A stretch of 64,000 nucleotides of DNA from Actinopolyspora alba (lineage in GTDB: Bacteria; Actinomycetota; Actinomycetes; Mycobacteriales; Pseudonocardiaceae): contig NZ_FOMZ01000011.1 in the NCBI RefSeq assembly GCF_900112765.1, positions 1-64,000 on the forward strand. The letters are read 5' to 3'. Of the stretch, positions 37,955-46,898 are shown one piece after another (the stretch's first letter is position 1; every line of letters begins with the position of its first letter). Under the pieces are notes generated by a model, which saw nothing but the letters and a program-made list of their open reading frames with translations, was not told the origin of the DNA and made no database searches. A program made the translations under genes and the position numbers.

Positions 37955-39529
37955 GTGGTCGACTTCTCCATGAGGCATCTCGACGAATCATCAGGCGATC
38001 CGCTGCGACAGGCCCGGTTGCTCGAACAGGTGCACGCCGCCGTGCTCGGAGGCGACGAAGCCGCCGGTGAGCGCGTGCCCGGGAAACTAGGGGAGCAGTG
38101 TTCACCACGTCCGGTCGTGGTGGAGTCCTGGCGGCGATCGCTGGCGGCGCGGATCGACCCGAACGGGTGGCAACCTCCCGTCGAGTTCGAAACCGCCGCA
38201 CTTCCCGAGATCAGGGCGGAGCACCCGTTGGCGGAGTGCGTCCCCCTGCTGCGGGAAACGCTGTTGGAGGCCGCCGGGGACACCCCGCACATCATGATCG
38301 TCACGGACGCGGCGGGGACCATCCTGTGGCGGGAGGGGAACCCGGAGGTCTGCCGCGAGGCCGACGACGTCCTGCTCAGCGAGGGAACACGCTGGTCCGA
38401 GGACGCCATCGGCACGAACGCGATGGGGACGACGCTGGCCACCGGCACACCGGTACGCATTCATTCCGCCGAACACCTGGTGTGCACCTACCACGCGTGG
38501 ACGTGCGCGGCCAGTCCGGTGCACGACCCGGAAACCGGGGCGCTCCTCGGCTCCATCGACGTCAGCGGACCGCTGCACACCATGCATCCGGCTCTCACCG
38601 CGCTGGTGACGGCCGCGGCCCGGCTGGCGGAGAACCGGTTGACTGATCGGATGCGCCGCGAGCACGAACGCCTCCGGCAGCGACACCTTCCCTCGCTGCG
38701 TGCGCTCCGGGGCGAACCCGCTGCGCTGCTCGGTCCGCGAGGTCATGTGATCGAAACGACCTCCGGTGAGCTGAACCTGCCCGAACGGGTCGAGCCGACT
38801 CGGCCCGAAGCGGGGATCGCGGTCGGGGACGACAGGCGGATCGTGCTGGAACCGCTCTCCGGGGGCTACTTGCTGCGCGCGCCACGTCGAAACCGGTCAC
38901 CCCGTGGCGGGGCGACCGGAGTGACGCGTACCCCCGCTCCCGCCGCCGTGCGGCACACGCTCCGTCTCGGGTTGATGAGCGAATACCCCACCGCGGAGTT
39001 GGACGGGCGGCGGCTGGAGTTGGGAACGAGGCACGCCGAGTTGCTCGCCGCGTTGGCGCTGCGTCCGGCCGGGGTGAGTTCCGAGCGGCTCGCCCTGCTC
39101 GTGCACGGTGAGCGGGGTAACCCGGTCACCGTTCGTGCCGAGATTCATCGGCTGCGCAACCAGATCGGGTGTGCTGTCGTACGAACGAAGCCCTATCGGC
39201 TCGACGCCTCCATCGAAACGGATTTCCACGAGGTGCGCCAGGCGCTGTGCGAGGGTGCGGTGCGATCGGCGCTGGCCGCACACGGGGCCGGTCTGTTGCC
39301 GGGCTCGGAGGCCCCGGTCGTTCGGGAGGAGCGGGAGGAACTCGCGGCGGGTTTGCGCAGCGCGGTGATGGGCAGCGAGGACCCCGATCTGCTGTGGAGC
39401 TATGCGAGCACCGAGCACGGCAGGGACGACATCGAGGTGCTGGAGCAGCTGTTGACCCTGTTGGCTCGGGGCGACTGGCGACGTGCCGGAACCCGGGCGC
39501 GGCTCGCCCGGCTGCTGCGGGAGCAGTGA
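37955..39529 (+). CDS. GAF-domain transcriptional regulator (AcoR-like, no sigma54 domain)
   Basis: The N-terminal half resembles the sensor part of AcoR-type activators: PVVVESWRRSLAARIDPN, then a GAF domain with LLSEGTRWSEDAIGTNAMGTTLATGTPVRIHSAEH and ASPVHDPETGALLGSIDVSG. There is no AAA+ sigma54 module. The C-terminal part instead has a winged-helix-like region (LELGTRHAELLAALALRPAGVSSERLALLV, VTVRAEIHRLRNQIG). This combination is common beside actinobacterial ALDH genes. I chose the GTG at 37955 (GAGG 8 bases upstream). An ATG at 37970 is also possible. Confidence 0.85.
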   Translation: MVDFSMRHLDESSGDPLRQARLLEQVHAAVLGGDEAAGERVPGKLGEQCSPRPVVVESWRRSLAARIDPNGWQPPVEFETAALPEIRAEHPLAECVPLLRETLLEAAGDTPHIMIVTDAAGTILWREGNPEVCREADDVLLSEGTRWSEDAIGTNAMGTTLATGTPVRIHSAEHLVCTYHAWTCAASPVHDPETGALLGSIDVSGPLHTMHPALTALVTAAARLAENRLTDRMRREHERLRQRHLPSLRALRGEPAALLGPRGHVIETTSGELNLPERVEPTRPEAGIAVGDDRRIVLEPLSGGYLLRAPRRNRSPRGGATGVTRTPAPAAVRHTLRLGLMSEYPTAELDGRRLELGTRHAELLAALALRPAGVSSERLALLVHGERGNPVTVRAEIHRLRNQIGCAVVRTKPYRLDASIETDFHEVRQALCEGAVRSALAAHGAGLLPGSEAPVVREEREELAAGLRSAVMGSEDPDLLWSYASTEHGRDDIEVLEQLLTLLARGDWRRAGTRARLARLLREQ

Positions 39530-39893
39530 CCGTAGTCGCTTCGCCGACCAAGGGCCGCTCGAGCCGGGAGAGCACCTCCGCCCGGAGTCCGATCAGCGGG
39601 AGGGCGGTTGGCCGCTCGGCTCGGTCGTGGTGTCCACGCCGACGGCGAGACTGACCTCGTAACCGTTCCGCACGTCGCCCGTCCGGACAGGTGACTACGG
39701 AGTACGTCACGGCGAACGGGTAAGAGACTTTCCCACCATCACGAACCGGGCCGGACGAAGACGGGGCGGTGTGCGTATGCTGCTGTCGCGATCTTCGCGG
39801 CAGCTGTCTCGCGTACCCGACATCACGTGGTGCCCGTCCCGCCGCATCATCGGTCGGTGACGCGGAATCCACCACACTGAAGGGATGCCACTG
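39530..39893. other. Intergenic region without a supported gene
   Basis: This 364-bp stretch separates two plus-strand genes. No reading frame here has convincing coding character. A 26-codon minus-strand frame at 39593-39673 was considered and not accepted. A promoter for the downstream gene is expected but could not be defined. Confidence 0.5.
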
Positions 39894-40655
39894 GTGAGCG
39901 CTCGTTTCGAGGAACTGGATTGGCGTGAGACGTCGATCGGTGCGGTCAGCCTGCGCCGTCGTTGGGACCGCTCGTTGGAGCGGGACGTGCACGAGATCAA
40001 ACTGGACGATGAATTCCTCATGTCCAGCCTGTTCACCGTGGCGGAGGTCGAACTCGCGCGGCTCGGACTGGCCGCCTCGTCCGCGGCCGAGCTCGACGTG
40101 GTGGTGGGTGGGCTCGGACTCGGCTACACCGCCCGAGCTGCCCTCGATGAGCCGAGGGTGCGCTCGTTGTACGTGGTCGAGTCGCTCGGAGAGGTCATCG
40201 AGTGGCACCGTCGTGGTCTGCTGCCGTTGGGGGCGGAACTGACCTCGGACCCGCGTACCCGGCTGGTGCACGGTGACTTCTTCGCGATGCTCGGTGCCGG
40301 AACCGGTTTCGACGTCGAGGCGCCGCGACGACGGTTCCACGCCGTGCTGCTCGACATCGATCACTCGCCGACACACGTGCTGGATCCGAGCCACGCCTGG
40401 TTCTATGAGCCCGAGGGGTTGCGCCGACTCGCGGAACAGCTCGAACCGGGCGGCGTCTTCGCGCTCTGGTCGGACGATCCGCCACGGGAGGAGTTCACCG
40501 CCGCCCTCTCGGAAGTCTTCGACACCGTTCGGGCGCACGTCGTCACGTTCGACAACCCCTACACCGGCGGGGAGTCCAGCAACACCGTCTACACCGCCGT
40601 ACTGGGACACCTCGAACGGCAGGCGGACGGAGATACCGGCGCGCACCTCGTGTGA
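39894..40655 (+). CDS. Spermidine synthase-like (PABS-fold) protein
   Basis: This protein of about 253 residues resembles the spermine/spermidine synthase family: VVVGGLGLGYTARAALDEPRVRSLYVVES for the Rossmann loop, RTRLVHGDFFAML and FHAVLLDIDHSPTHVL for the catalytic region, and EQLEPGGVFALWSDDPP. Polyamine synthesis is not certain, because many actinobacterial relatives have no demonstrated aminopropyltransferase activity and no polyamine genes are adjacent. GAAGGG at 39879-39884 is ideally placed for GTG 39894, so I prefer that over ATG 39885, which directly abuts it. Confidence 0.85.
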   Translation: MSARFEELDWRETSIGAVSLRRRWDRSLERDVHEIKLDDEFLMSSLFTVAEVELARLGLAASSAAELDVVVGGLGLGYTARAALDEPRVRSLYVVESLGEVIEWHRRGLLPLGAELTSDPRTRLVHGDFFAMLGAGTGFDVEAPRRRFHAVLLDIDHSPTHVLDPSHAWFYEPEGLRRLAEQLEPGGVFALWSDDPPREEFTAALSEVFDTVRAHVVTFDNPYTGGESSNTVYTAVLGHLERQADGDTGAHLV

Positions 40656-40829
40656 GGCTCTGTACCGAGCGCTTCTTCGGGCCCGAAGCGTTGTCGGTTC
40701 GCCTCGCATGCCGCGGTGAGAATCCGGTGCGCGAGCGGTGGGCCGCCACCTCGGTCCTGGAAGTACGGGTGGCGGCCGTTGGGGTTTCTGATCGACGGTG
40801 GGGCAAAGCGTCAGCGAGCGCGCTGGAGT

Positions 40830-41510
40830 TCATCCAGCACTTCTGGCCAGTGCGACGGCTGCTTCCGCGGTCGAGTCGAGGACCTGCTTCGGCACGTTGC
40901 CGGTGCGGGACTCGGTCTCGCCCACGAACACGGTGCCCCGACGAAGGGTCGAGTCGTAGTGGTGCCCGGTGAACCGCACCGTGGACAGGACGGGACGAAT
41001 GTCTCCGGTGCCGTGTTCGTCGATCAGGGAGCGGAGATCCCGCGCCGCGGCACTGGAACGCATCCGGACGCGCGATACGAGTACCGAGATCGTCCCGCTG
41101 TCGTAGTCCACGGGAAACTGGAACCGCCGCAGATCTCGGCACGGTGTCCGGACGAAGAAGTCACGCACCTCTCCGTAGGTGGCGGCCACGCATTCCACGG
41201 CACTCCTGGTGACGCGGCGCCCCCGGCGAAGACCGAGCCGCTTCCAGGCGCGTTCGCGGTTACCGCGTTTCACGTCCCGACGTGCTTTCGAGAGGTTCCT
41301 CCCGATACCGCGGACCACGGCCGTGTCCGCTGTGGACATGCTGGCCGTGGTCGTTCCCGAACCGCCGAGAGTCACGCCGCCGGTAGCACCTCCGCTCGCC
41401 CACACGGCCAGTGCCACGCCGCCCGCTACAACTGTCGCCTTCCCCTTGCCGTTCCCGCCCCGGATCGGGTATCTCGTGCCGTCCTCGCGGGTTCTGATCG
41501 GTGGCGTCAT
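40830..41510 (-). CDS. Hypothetical basic protein with a Gly-rich hydrophobic segment
   Basis: This 226-residue protein was not recognised. After a charged N-terminus there is a Gly/Ala-rich hydrophobic stretch (VVAGGVALAVWASGGATGGVTLGG, split across about 28-52) that could be a membrane segment, then an Arg-rich middle (RNLSKARRDVKRGNRERAWKRLGLRRGRR). The C-terminal half looks like an alpha/beta domain ending in VLDSTAEAAVALARS. The ATG at 41510 has a strong AGGAGG site. It diverges from the gene at 41712 across an AT-rich promoter region. Confidence 0.7.
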   Translation of the reverse strand: MTPPIRTREDGTRYPIRGGNGKGKATVVAGGVALAVWASGGATGGVTLGGSGTTTASMSTADTAVVRGIGRNLSKARRDVKRGNRERAWKRLGLRRGRRVTRSAVECVAATYGEVRDFFVRTPCRDLRRFQFPVDYDSGTISVLVSRVRMRSSAAARDLRSLIDEHGTGDIRPVLSTVRFTGHHYDSTLRRGTVFVGETESRTGNVPKQVLDSTAEAAVALARSAG

Positions 41511-41711
41511 GTCTTCCTCCTTTTGTCGGAGAAATCCTGCGACAGCCACTAGGAGTGTTGGGAATCAACGCATAAATTTAGCCCTTTCGTGTTACGATTG
41601 GTTACGCTCGTCAGTATCGACAATTGCTTGGAGTGACTGGCAGCGTTCCGGTGCGATAGCGTAAGTTCCGTCCGCACAAGACGACGCTCTTTCCGTTGGG
41701 AGTGATCGACG
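41511..41711. promoter_or_regulatory. AT-rich divergent promoter region
   Basis: The gap between two divergently transcribed unknown genes is notably AT-rich at about 41560-41640 (for example CATAAATTTAG and TTACGATTGGTTACG). This fits a double promoter. No clear operator was seen. Confidence 0.4.
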
Positions 41712-42161
41712 GTGCTTCCGGTGACGGCCGAAACCCTGCTTCGGCGGCGTGACGGAACTTTCGGCGCTCTCGACGAAACCGCGCGAACACGACGTGGTGA
41801 GTACGTCGAGGGCGCGATCGTGCTCACGGTGTGGGGTGTGGAGGTGCTGGACACGACCCTGTGGGACGATGTGGATCACTTGTGGGGGTACCTGGCCGAC
41901 ATGGTCGAGGACCTTGTCGATGGAAAGGACTGCGGCACGTATTTTCCGGATCAGCCCGTCGAACTGTCTTTCCGGAACATTCCCCGGGAGCACGTGGTGG
42001 TTTCCGTGCGAGCGGGTGAGGAGAAGCGAACCGCCGCCGCGCCGAAGGACGCACTCCTCGACGCGTTGCGCACGGCGGGGAACGAGTTCTTCGACTGGCT
42101 GGATCACGTCGCCCCCGTCGCTTTGGGGCAGGAACGCGCGAAACTGAACCACCGACGGTAG
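41712..42161 (+). CDS. Hypothetical small acidic protein
   Basis: This 149-residue protein of unknown family has the segments VEGAIVLTVWGVEVLDTTLWDDVDHLWGYLADMVEDLVDG and PVELSFRNIPREHVVVSVRAGEEKRTAAAPKDALLDALRTAGNEFFDWL, which indicate a soluble alpha/beta protein. There is no signal peptide. The GTG at 41712 has GGGAG about 9 bases before it. A second GTG nine bases on is possible. Similar proteins are found as stand-alone genes in actinomycetes, and I cannot assign a role. Confidence 0.7.
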   Translation: MLPVTAETLLRRRDGTFGALDETARTRRGEYVEGAIVLTVWGVEVLDTTLWDDVDHLWGYLADMVEDLVDGKDCGTYFPDQPVELSFRNIPREHVVVSVRAGEEKRTAAAPKDALLDALRTAGNEFFDWLDHVAPVALGQERAKLNHRR

Positions 42162-42312
42162 TGCGAATTTCGCACCCCGCCGCATCGTCGCGCTACCGCG
42201 TCCGGAGATGCCCGTTCCTCCGGCGTGCGATCCCTCCGGAATCCCCGCCTCGGCGTGGTCGGCTGGGGCTCGCCGTGTCCGCCCCGCTCCGCTCGTTGCG
42301 TAGGCTTGGTGC

Positions 42313-43059
42313 GTGGAGCTGTATCACGGAGCGCTGGGTGGGGACACGAGCCAGTCCTTCGAGGTCGCGCTGGCACACGCCCTCGTCCGGCGGGCGAGCG
42401 ACGGTGCGGCGGGCTCGGCGCTGCGGGTTTACCGGCCCACCACCCCCACCGTGGCGTTCGGTCGACGCGACACGTTGCGTCCCGGTTTTCCCGAGGCGGT
42501 CGCCCTGGTCCGGGACGCCGGTTTCACGCCGGTGGTGCGGGCTCCCGGGGGACGCGCGGTGGCCTACACCTCCGAAGCGCTGGTGGTCGATCACATCGCG
42601 GCCGAGGCGGACTCGTTGGCCGGGATGGAGCAGCGCTTCGACGGTTACGCCCGGATGTGGGCCGGGCTGCTGGCCGAGTACGGCGTGGACGCGCGGATCG
42701 GTGCCGTGCCGGGCGAGTACTGCCCGGGAGCCCACAGCGTGAACGCGCGGGGACGGGTCAAGCTCGTCGGCACGGCGCAACGGATCCTGCGGCGTGCCTG
42801 GTTGTTCAGCGCGGTGGCAGTCTTCGACGGGGCCGAGGTGCTGCGTCCGCTGCTCACCGAGGTCTACCGAGCACTGGGGCTCGACTTCGACGGCGATTCG
42901 GTCGGCTCGGTTCGAGACGAGGCACCCGAGGTCGACCTCGACACCTTCGAATCCGGTCTGCTCGATGTATACGAGGACCGCTTCGGCCTCACGCGGGCGA
43001 GCCTCGACGAGGCCTCGTTGAAGGTGGCGCGTGAGTTGGACGACGACCACCGACTCTGA
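42313..43059 (+). CDS. Lipoate-protein ligase A/BPL-family protein
   Basis: This 248-residue protein has the lipoate/biotin ligase fold: RVYRPTTPTVAFGRRD, the substrate motif RAPGGRAVAYTSEALVVDH and the lysine motif GRVKLVGTAQR expected to bind the activated acyl group. Family members attach lipoate or octanoate to E2 and GcvH domains. The C-terminal 60 residues are not the accessory domain of E. coli LplA, so an octanoyl or lipoyl transferase like LipM is equally possible. The start is the GTG at 42313. No lipoyl-enzyme gene is adjacent. Confidence 0.88.
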   Translation: MELYHGALGGDTSQSFEVALAHALVRRASDGAAGSALRVYRPTTPTVAFGRRDTLRPGFPEAVALVRDAGFTPVVRAPGGRAVAYTSEALVVDHIAAEADSLAGMEQRFDGYARMWAGLLAEYGVDARIGAVPGEYCPGAHSVNARGRVKLVGTAQRILRRAWLFSAVAVFDGAEVLRPLLTEVYRALGLDFDGDSVGSVRDEAPEVDLDTFESGLLDVYEDRFGLTRASLDEASLKVARELDDDHRL

Positions 43060-43151
43060 ATCTCATCCGTTCGGCCAATTGACGGTATCTAACCACTGTC
43101 GGTACCACTTCGTTACCCGTTCACGTGGTTCGCGGTCCTCTCATGTGGTCT

Positions 43152-43171
43152 GAACGCAAACGCTTGCGTTC
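43152..43171. promoter_or_regulatory. LacI-type operator upstream of the LacI gene
   Basis: The 20-bp site GAACGCAAACGCTTGCGTTC is symmetric at 16 of 20 positions and has the central CG dinucleotide typical of LacI-family operators. It lies 128 bp before the LacI-family gene, which suggests autoregulation. Confidence 0.65.
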
Positions 43172-43298
43172 GCATCGTCGCAGCACAATGGCTTATACGG
43201 AAAAAATATTCGTTCGATCTACGCAACCGCTTGTGTTGCGCTGTGCGTCACATTTAGTCTTCCGGATCAACCGAGGCAGCAACGTGACAGGGAGCACA

Positions 43299-44306
43299 AT
43301 GGCCACGATCGAGGAGGTCGCTCGTGCGGCCGGTGTCTCCACCGCGACGGTCTCCCGGGCGTTGCGCCAACAACCGGGAGTGTCCGAACGGACCCGGCAG
43401 CGCGTGCGCACCGTGGCCGAGGAGCTGAACTACTCCATCTCCAGGTCGGCCTCCGGGCTGGCCACCGGAAGGACTCGGCGTATCGGCGTGCTGGTGCCCT
43501 ACGTCTCACGGTGGTTCTTCGGGCAGGTCCTGGCGGGTGCGGAGGAAGTGCTGCGCTCGGCCGGCTACGACCTGATGCTCTACGTGGTCGGGGATCAGGA
43601 GGGGCGTGAGCGGTTCTTCCGGGAACTTCCACTGCGGCGCAGCGTGGATGCCGTTCTGGTGCTGACTCTTTCGCTGCGTGCCGAGGAGGCCGGCCGGCTG
43701 CGCGAGTTGGGTGTCCCGCTGGGATTCGTGGGCGGCAGGATGGACGGCTTCAACTCGGTGTGGATCGACGATCACGGCGGGGGCCTGCTCGCCGTGCGGC
43801 ACCTGCTCAACCAGGGGCACACCGACATCGCGATGATCCACGGTGGCACGCCCGATGCGTTGAACCTGCCCGCCCCGCACGAGCGTTGTACCGCTTTCCG
43901 GGACGCGATGGCCGAACACGATGTCCCGGTTCGGGAGAGTTGGTTGTGTGCCGGAGATTTCTCCGTTTCGGGAGGAAGGCGAGCCATGACTCGGATACTC
44001 GCCGACGAGCTGCGCCCCACAGCCGTTTTCGCCATGTCGGACGAGATGGCATTCGGGGCGATGCACGCGTTGCGCAACCACAAACTCCACGTGCCACGTG
44101 AAATGGCGATCGTGGGATTCGACGGGCACGAGATGTCCGAGTGCTCCGGGTTGTCCACTGTGGTGCAGCCGGTGCGCCGGGAAGGAGGGACGGCGGCGAA
44201 ACTGCTGCTGGAGCAGCTGGAGCAGGGTAGTGCCGAGACCCGTGACGTGGTGCTGCCCACCGAACTGGTGGTGCGCTCGTCGACCACCGGCGACGATTCC
44301 ATGTGA
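43299..44306 (+). CDS. LacI-family transcriptional regulator of the sugar-uptake operon
   Basis: This 335-residue protein has the LacI helix-turn-helix and hinge (MATIEEVARAAGVSTATVSRALRQQPGVSERT, then LNYSISRSASGLATG) and the periplasmic-binding-like effector domain (VDAVLVLTLSL, GVPLGFVGGRMDG, VWIDDHGGGLLAV, VFAMSDEMAFGAM, IVGFDGHEMSE). The ATG at 43299 has AGGGAG upstream. Longer starts to 43125 are not LacI-like. It lies 200 bp before the ABC-sugar/GH13 operon and is its likely repressor. Confidence 0.94.
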   Translation: MATIEEVARAAGVSTATVSRALRQQPGVSERTRQRVRTVAEELNYSISRSASGLATGRTRRIGVLVPYVSRWFFGQVLAGAEEVLRSAGYDLMLYVVGDQEGRERFFRELPLRRSVDAVLVLTLSLRAEEAGRLRELGVPLGFVGGRMDGFNSVWIDDHGGGLLAVRHLLNQGHTDIAMIHGGTPDALNLPAPHERCTAFRDAMAEHDVPVRESWLCAGDFSVSGGRRAMTRILADELRPTAVFAMSDEMAFGAMHALRNHKLHVPREMAIVGFDGHEMSECSGLSTVVQPVRREGGTAAKLLLEQLEQGSAETRDVVLPTELVVRSSTTGDDSM

Positions 44307-44455
44307 GATGTCCCGGAAGCGCCGGACGGCGCCGAGTTCGCTGCCGAGAACGGAAATAACCCGGTGGTCGTCGTGTGGCCCACGTCGATCGGAGTCCCGG
44401 GAATAATTCGGCCGTTCGGCTGAAAAATTCGTCATCCCACATATTTTTCGGAACC

Positions 44456-44479
44456 GAACGCGTGATTAGTCGCGCGTTC
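44456..44479. promoter_or_regulatory. Palindromic operator upstream of the sugar ABC operon
   Basis: This 24-bp imperfect palindrome has arms GAACGCG/CGCGTTC with GA and TC inside; 20 of 24 positions are symmetric. It lies 27 bp before the binding-protein start codon. Its outer GAACGC half-site is shared with the LacI operator at 43152-43171, so the same LacI protein may bind both. Confidence 0.55.
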
Positions 44480-44506
44480 TGATCGACTCGAATCGAGGAG
44501 GTAAGG

Positions 44507-45796
44507 ATGAAGTCATTACGTTGGAGATCGATATCCGTGATGATGGTGTCGGCTTTCGTGGTCGCCGGCTGTGGTGGTGGCGGTGGTGATTCGTCGGCGT
44601 CGAGCGAGATCAGCGGTCGAGGCCCCATCACCTTCGCCACCGGCAAGGACGTGACCGGCGCCGTCACCCAGGCGGTCGAGACGTGGAACGGGTCCCACCC
44701 CGACCAGCGGGTCCGACTGATCGAGCTGCCCGCCGACGGCGACCAGCAGCGGCAGCAGATGGTGCAGAACGCCCAGACCGAGTCCGGCGCGTTCACCGTG
44801 CTGGATCTGGACAACGTGTGGAACGCGGAGTTCGCCGCGAACCGGTGGGTCGTCGAACTGCCGAAGGATGAGTTCGACTTCTCGCCCTTCCTGAAGTCCG
44901 CGATGAAAACCGCCAGGTACCGGGGCAGGCTCTTCTCGGTGCCCGCCTACTCCGACGGCGGTTTGCTGTACTACCGGAAGGACCTGCTGAACAAGGTGGA
45001 CGCGCAACCACCGACCACGCGCGAGGAGATGCGCGAGATCTGCGCGGAGGTGCTCGAGCTCCCCGCGGCCGAGGGAATGTCCTGCTACGCGGGTCAGCAC
45101 GCCAAGTACGAAGGGCTGACGGTCAACTTCGCCGAGGCCGTTCACGGTGCGGGCGGGCAGATCGTCAATGATCAGGGGCAGCCCACCGTGGACTCGCCGG
45201 AGGCGCTGCGCGGACTCGAGACCATGGTCGAGGGATTCCGCTCCGGCACCATCCCGCGTGCGGCGATCGCCTACAAGGAGCAGCCCAACAAGCGCGCGTT
45301 CATCGGCGGTGAGCTCGTCTTCAGCCGCAACTGGCCGTTCATGTGGTCGCAGGCCAACGCCGACGACGGTTCGTCGAAGGTCGCGGGCAAGTTCGCCGTC
45401 GCACCGCTGCCCGGCATCACCGGAAAGGGCGTGTCCAGCCTCGGCGGGCACAACCTCGCGATCTCGTCCTTCGCGGAGAACAAGGCCACCGCGTTGGACT
45501 TCATCAAGTTCTACACCTCGAAGAAGCAGCAGCGGCAGCGGTTGGTCAAGGGCTCGTTGGCCCCCACGCGCAGCGCGCTCTACGACGATCCGGAACTGCA
45601 GCGGAAGTACCCGTACCTGGACACGCTCAAGAAATCCATCAAGAGCGCCGAGCCACGGCCCCGCGTCGTCAACTACGGCGACGTCACGCTCGCCATCCAG
45701 GACGAGGTCTACGCAGCGATCTCCGGTGACAAGAAACCCGACAAGGCATTGAACGCCCTGCAGCGCAGGCTGGAAAAGCTGATCGAGCAGAAGTGA
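44507..45796 (+). CDS. Sugar ABC transporter substrate-binding lipoprotein
   Basis: This 429-residue protein has a signal peptide with lipobox VVAGC followed by a Gly/Ser linker. The mature part is a class I/II two-lobed sugar-binding protein (QMVQNAQTESGAFTVLDLDNVWNAEFAANRWVVEL, GGLLYYRKDLL, AFIGGELVFSRNWPFMW). The pattern resembles trehalose/maltose receptors such as LpqY/ThuE. With a GH13 alpha-glucosidase in the operon, an alpha-glucoside ligand is inferred. The ATG has GAGGAGG upstream. A strong hairpin follows the stop codon. Confidence 0.92.
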   Translation: MKSLRWRSISVMMVSAFVVAGCGGGGGDSSASSEISGRGPITFATGKDVTGAVTQAVETWNGSHPDQRVRLIELPADGDQQRQQMVQNAQTESGAFTVLDLDNVWNAEFAANRWVVELPKDEFDFSPFLKSAMKTARYRGRLFSVPAYSDGGLLYYRKDLLNKVDAQPPTTREEMREICAEVLELPAAEGMSCYAGQHAKYEGLTVNFAEAVHGAGGQIVNDQGQPTVDSPEALRGLETMVEGFRSGTIPRAAIAYKEQPNKRAFIGGELVFSRNWPFMWSQANADDGSSKVAGKFAVAPLPGITGKGVSSLGGHNLAISSFAENKATALDFIKFYTSKKQQRQRLVKGSLAPTRSALYDDPELQRKYPYLDTLKKSIKSAEPRPRVVNYGDVTLAIQDEVYAAISGDKKPDKALNALQRRLEKLIEQK

Positions 45797-45813
45797 TCCA
45801 CGCCTTCGCGGTC

Positions 45814-45849
45814 CGCCCGGCGAGCGGGTTCCGACCCGCTCGCCGGGCG
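45814..45849 (+). other. Intercistronic RNA hairpin after the binding-protein gene
   Basis: A perfect 16-bp stem (CGCCCGGCGAGCGGGT with its complement) has a TCCG tetraloop and lies between the binding-protein and permease genes. The genes continue as one operon. This placement is typical of mRNA-stabilising or partially terminating hairpins that raise binding-protein levels over the permeases. Confidence 0.7.
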
Positions 45850-45866
45850 ATGGGAAAGGGGAGTTC

Positions 45867-46898
45867 ATGTCGATGACGACCGATACTCCGACGAGCACGG
45901 AAGTCGATTCGGGGAACACGACCCCGGGATCGCCGAGGAGACGAAGGTCCGGTTCCGTGACCGGCACGGGCAGGTTGGCCTCGGCGCTGGTTTCGCCGAC
46001 GCTGCTGGTGCTGGCCGTGGTGGTCATGTACCCGATCATCGCCGCGCTTTACCAGTCGCTGTTCGTCTCCGGACAGCGGCTCGACGCGCAGGGATTCGTG
46101 GTCGAGGGACGCCAGTTCGTCGGACTGGGAACCTATGCCGACATCCTGTTCGGCCCGGCGGCCGAGCGGTTCTGGAACGCCTTCTGGAACACCACCTTCT
46201 TCACGGCTGTCACCGTCACGCTGGAGGCCGTGCTGGGAATGGCCATGGCCCTGGTGATGCATCAGGCGTTCCGGGGGCGCGGACTGGTGCGGGCGAGCGT
46301 GCTCGTGCCGTGGGCGATCCCCACCGCCGTGTCCGCCCTGCTGTGGCGGTGGATCTTCGCACCGGACGGGGTCGCGAACGCGATACTGGACCAGCAGGTG
46401 CTGTGGAGCTCGCAGGCCATCGCCTCGAAGATCGCCGTGATCACCGCGGAAGTGTGGAAAACGGCCCCCTTCGTGGGGCTGCTGGTGCTGGCCGGGTTGC
46501 AGGTCATCTCCCGCGAGGTGCACGAAGCGGCCACCGTGGACGGCGCGGGCGCATGGCGGCGCTTCTGGCACATCACGCTGCCACTGGTGAAACCGGCCCT
46601 GGTGGTCGCGGTGCTGTTCCGGATGCTGGACGCGCTGCGCATGTTCGACCTGCCGTTCATCCTGATCGGCCAGCAGAAGGACTCGGTCGAGACGTTGTCC
46701 ATGCTGGCCTTCTCCGAGGCGACGAACGTGCACTACGGCCCTGCGGCCGCCTACGCTACCCTGCTGTTCGCCTACGTGGCGCTGATCGCGTTCGTGTTCG
46801 TCAAGCTGCTCGGCGCGGACGTGATCGGTGAGGCCCGCTCGCAGGTGCCCAAGAACCGTGGAGCTCGTTTCCGGCGCGGAAAGGGGAGTGCGCGATGA
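45867..46898 (+). CDS. Sugar ABC transporter permease, MalF type
   Basis: This 343-residue permease has six main membrane helices after an N-terminal cytoplasmic tail. It has the ATPase-contact EAA loop in EVHEAATVDGAGAWRRFWHITLPLVKP. It pairs with the downstream MalG-type permease, which it overlaps by four bases (ATGA). The start ATG has GGGGAG upstream. Confidence 0.94.
   Translation: MSMTTDTPTSTEVDSGNTTPGSPRRRRSGSVTGTGRLASALVSPTLLVLAVVVMYPIIAALYQSLFVSGQRLDAQGFVVEGRQFVGLGTYADILFGPAAERFWNAFWNTTFFTAVTVTLEAVLGMAMALVMHQAFRGRGLVRASVLVPWAIPTAVSALLWRWIFAPDGVANAILDQQVLWSSQAIASKIAVITAEVWKTAPFVGLLVLAGLQVISREVHEAATVDGAGAWRRFWHITLPLVKPALVVAVLFRMLDALRMFDLPFILIGQQKDSVETLSMLAFSEATNVHYGPAAAYATLLFAYVALIAFVFVKLLGADVIGEARSQVPKNRGARFRRGKGSAR

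Noticed and set aside
39593-39673. 26-codon minus-strand frame starting at GTG 39673 (begins RNGYEVSLAVGVD)
   Set aside because: It has a somewhat protein-like sequence but no convincing ribosome site, no recognised family and no partner enzymes, so it is not supported as a gene or peptide precursor.
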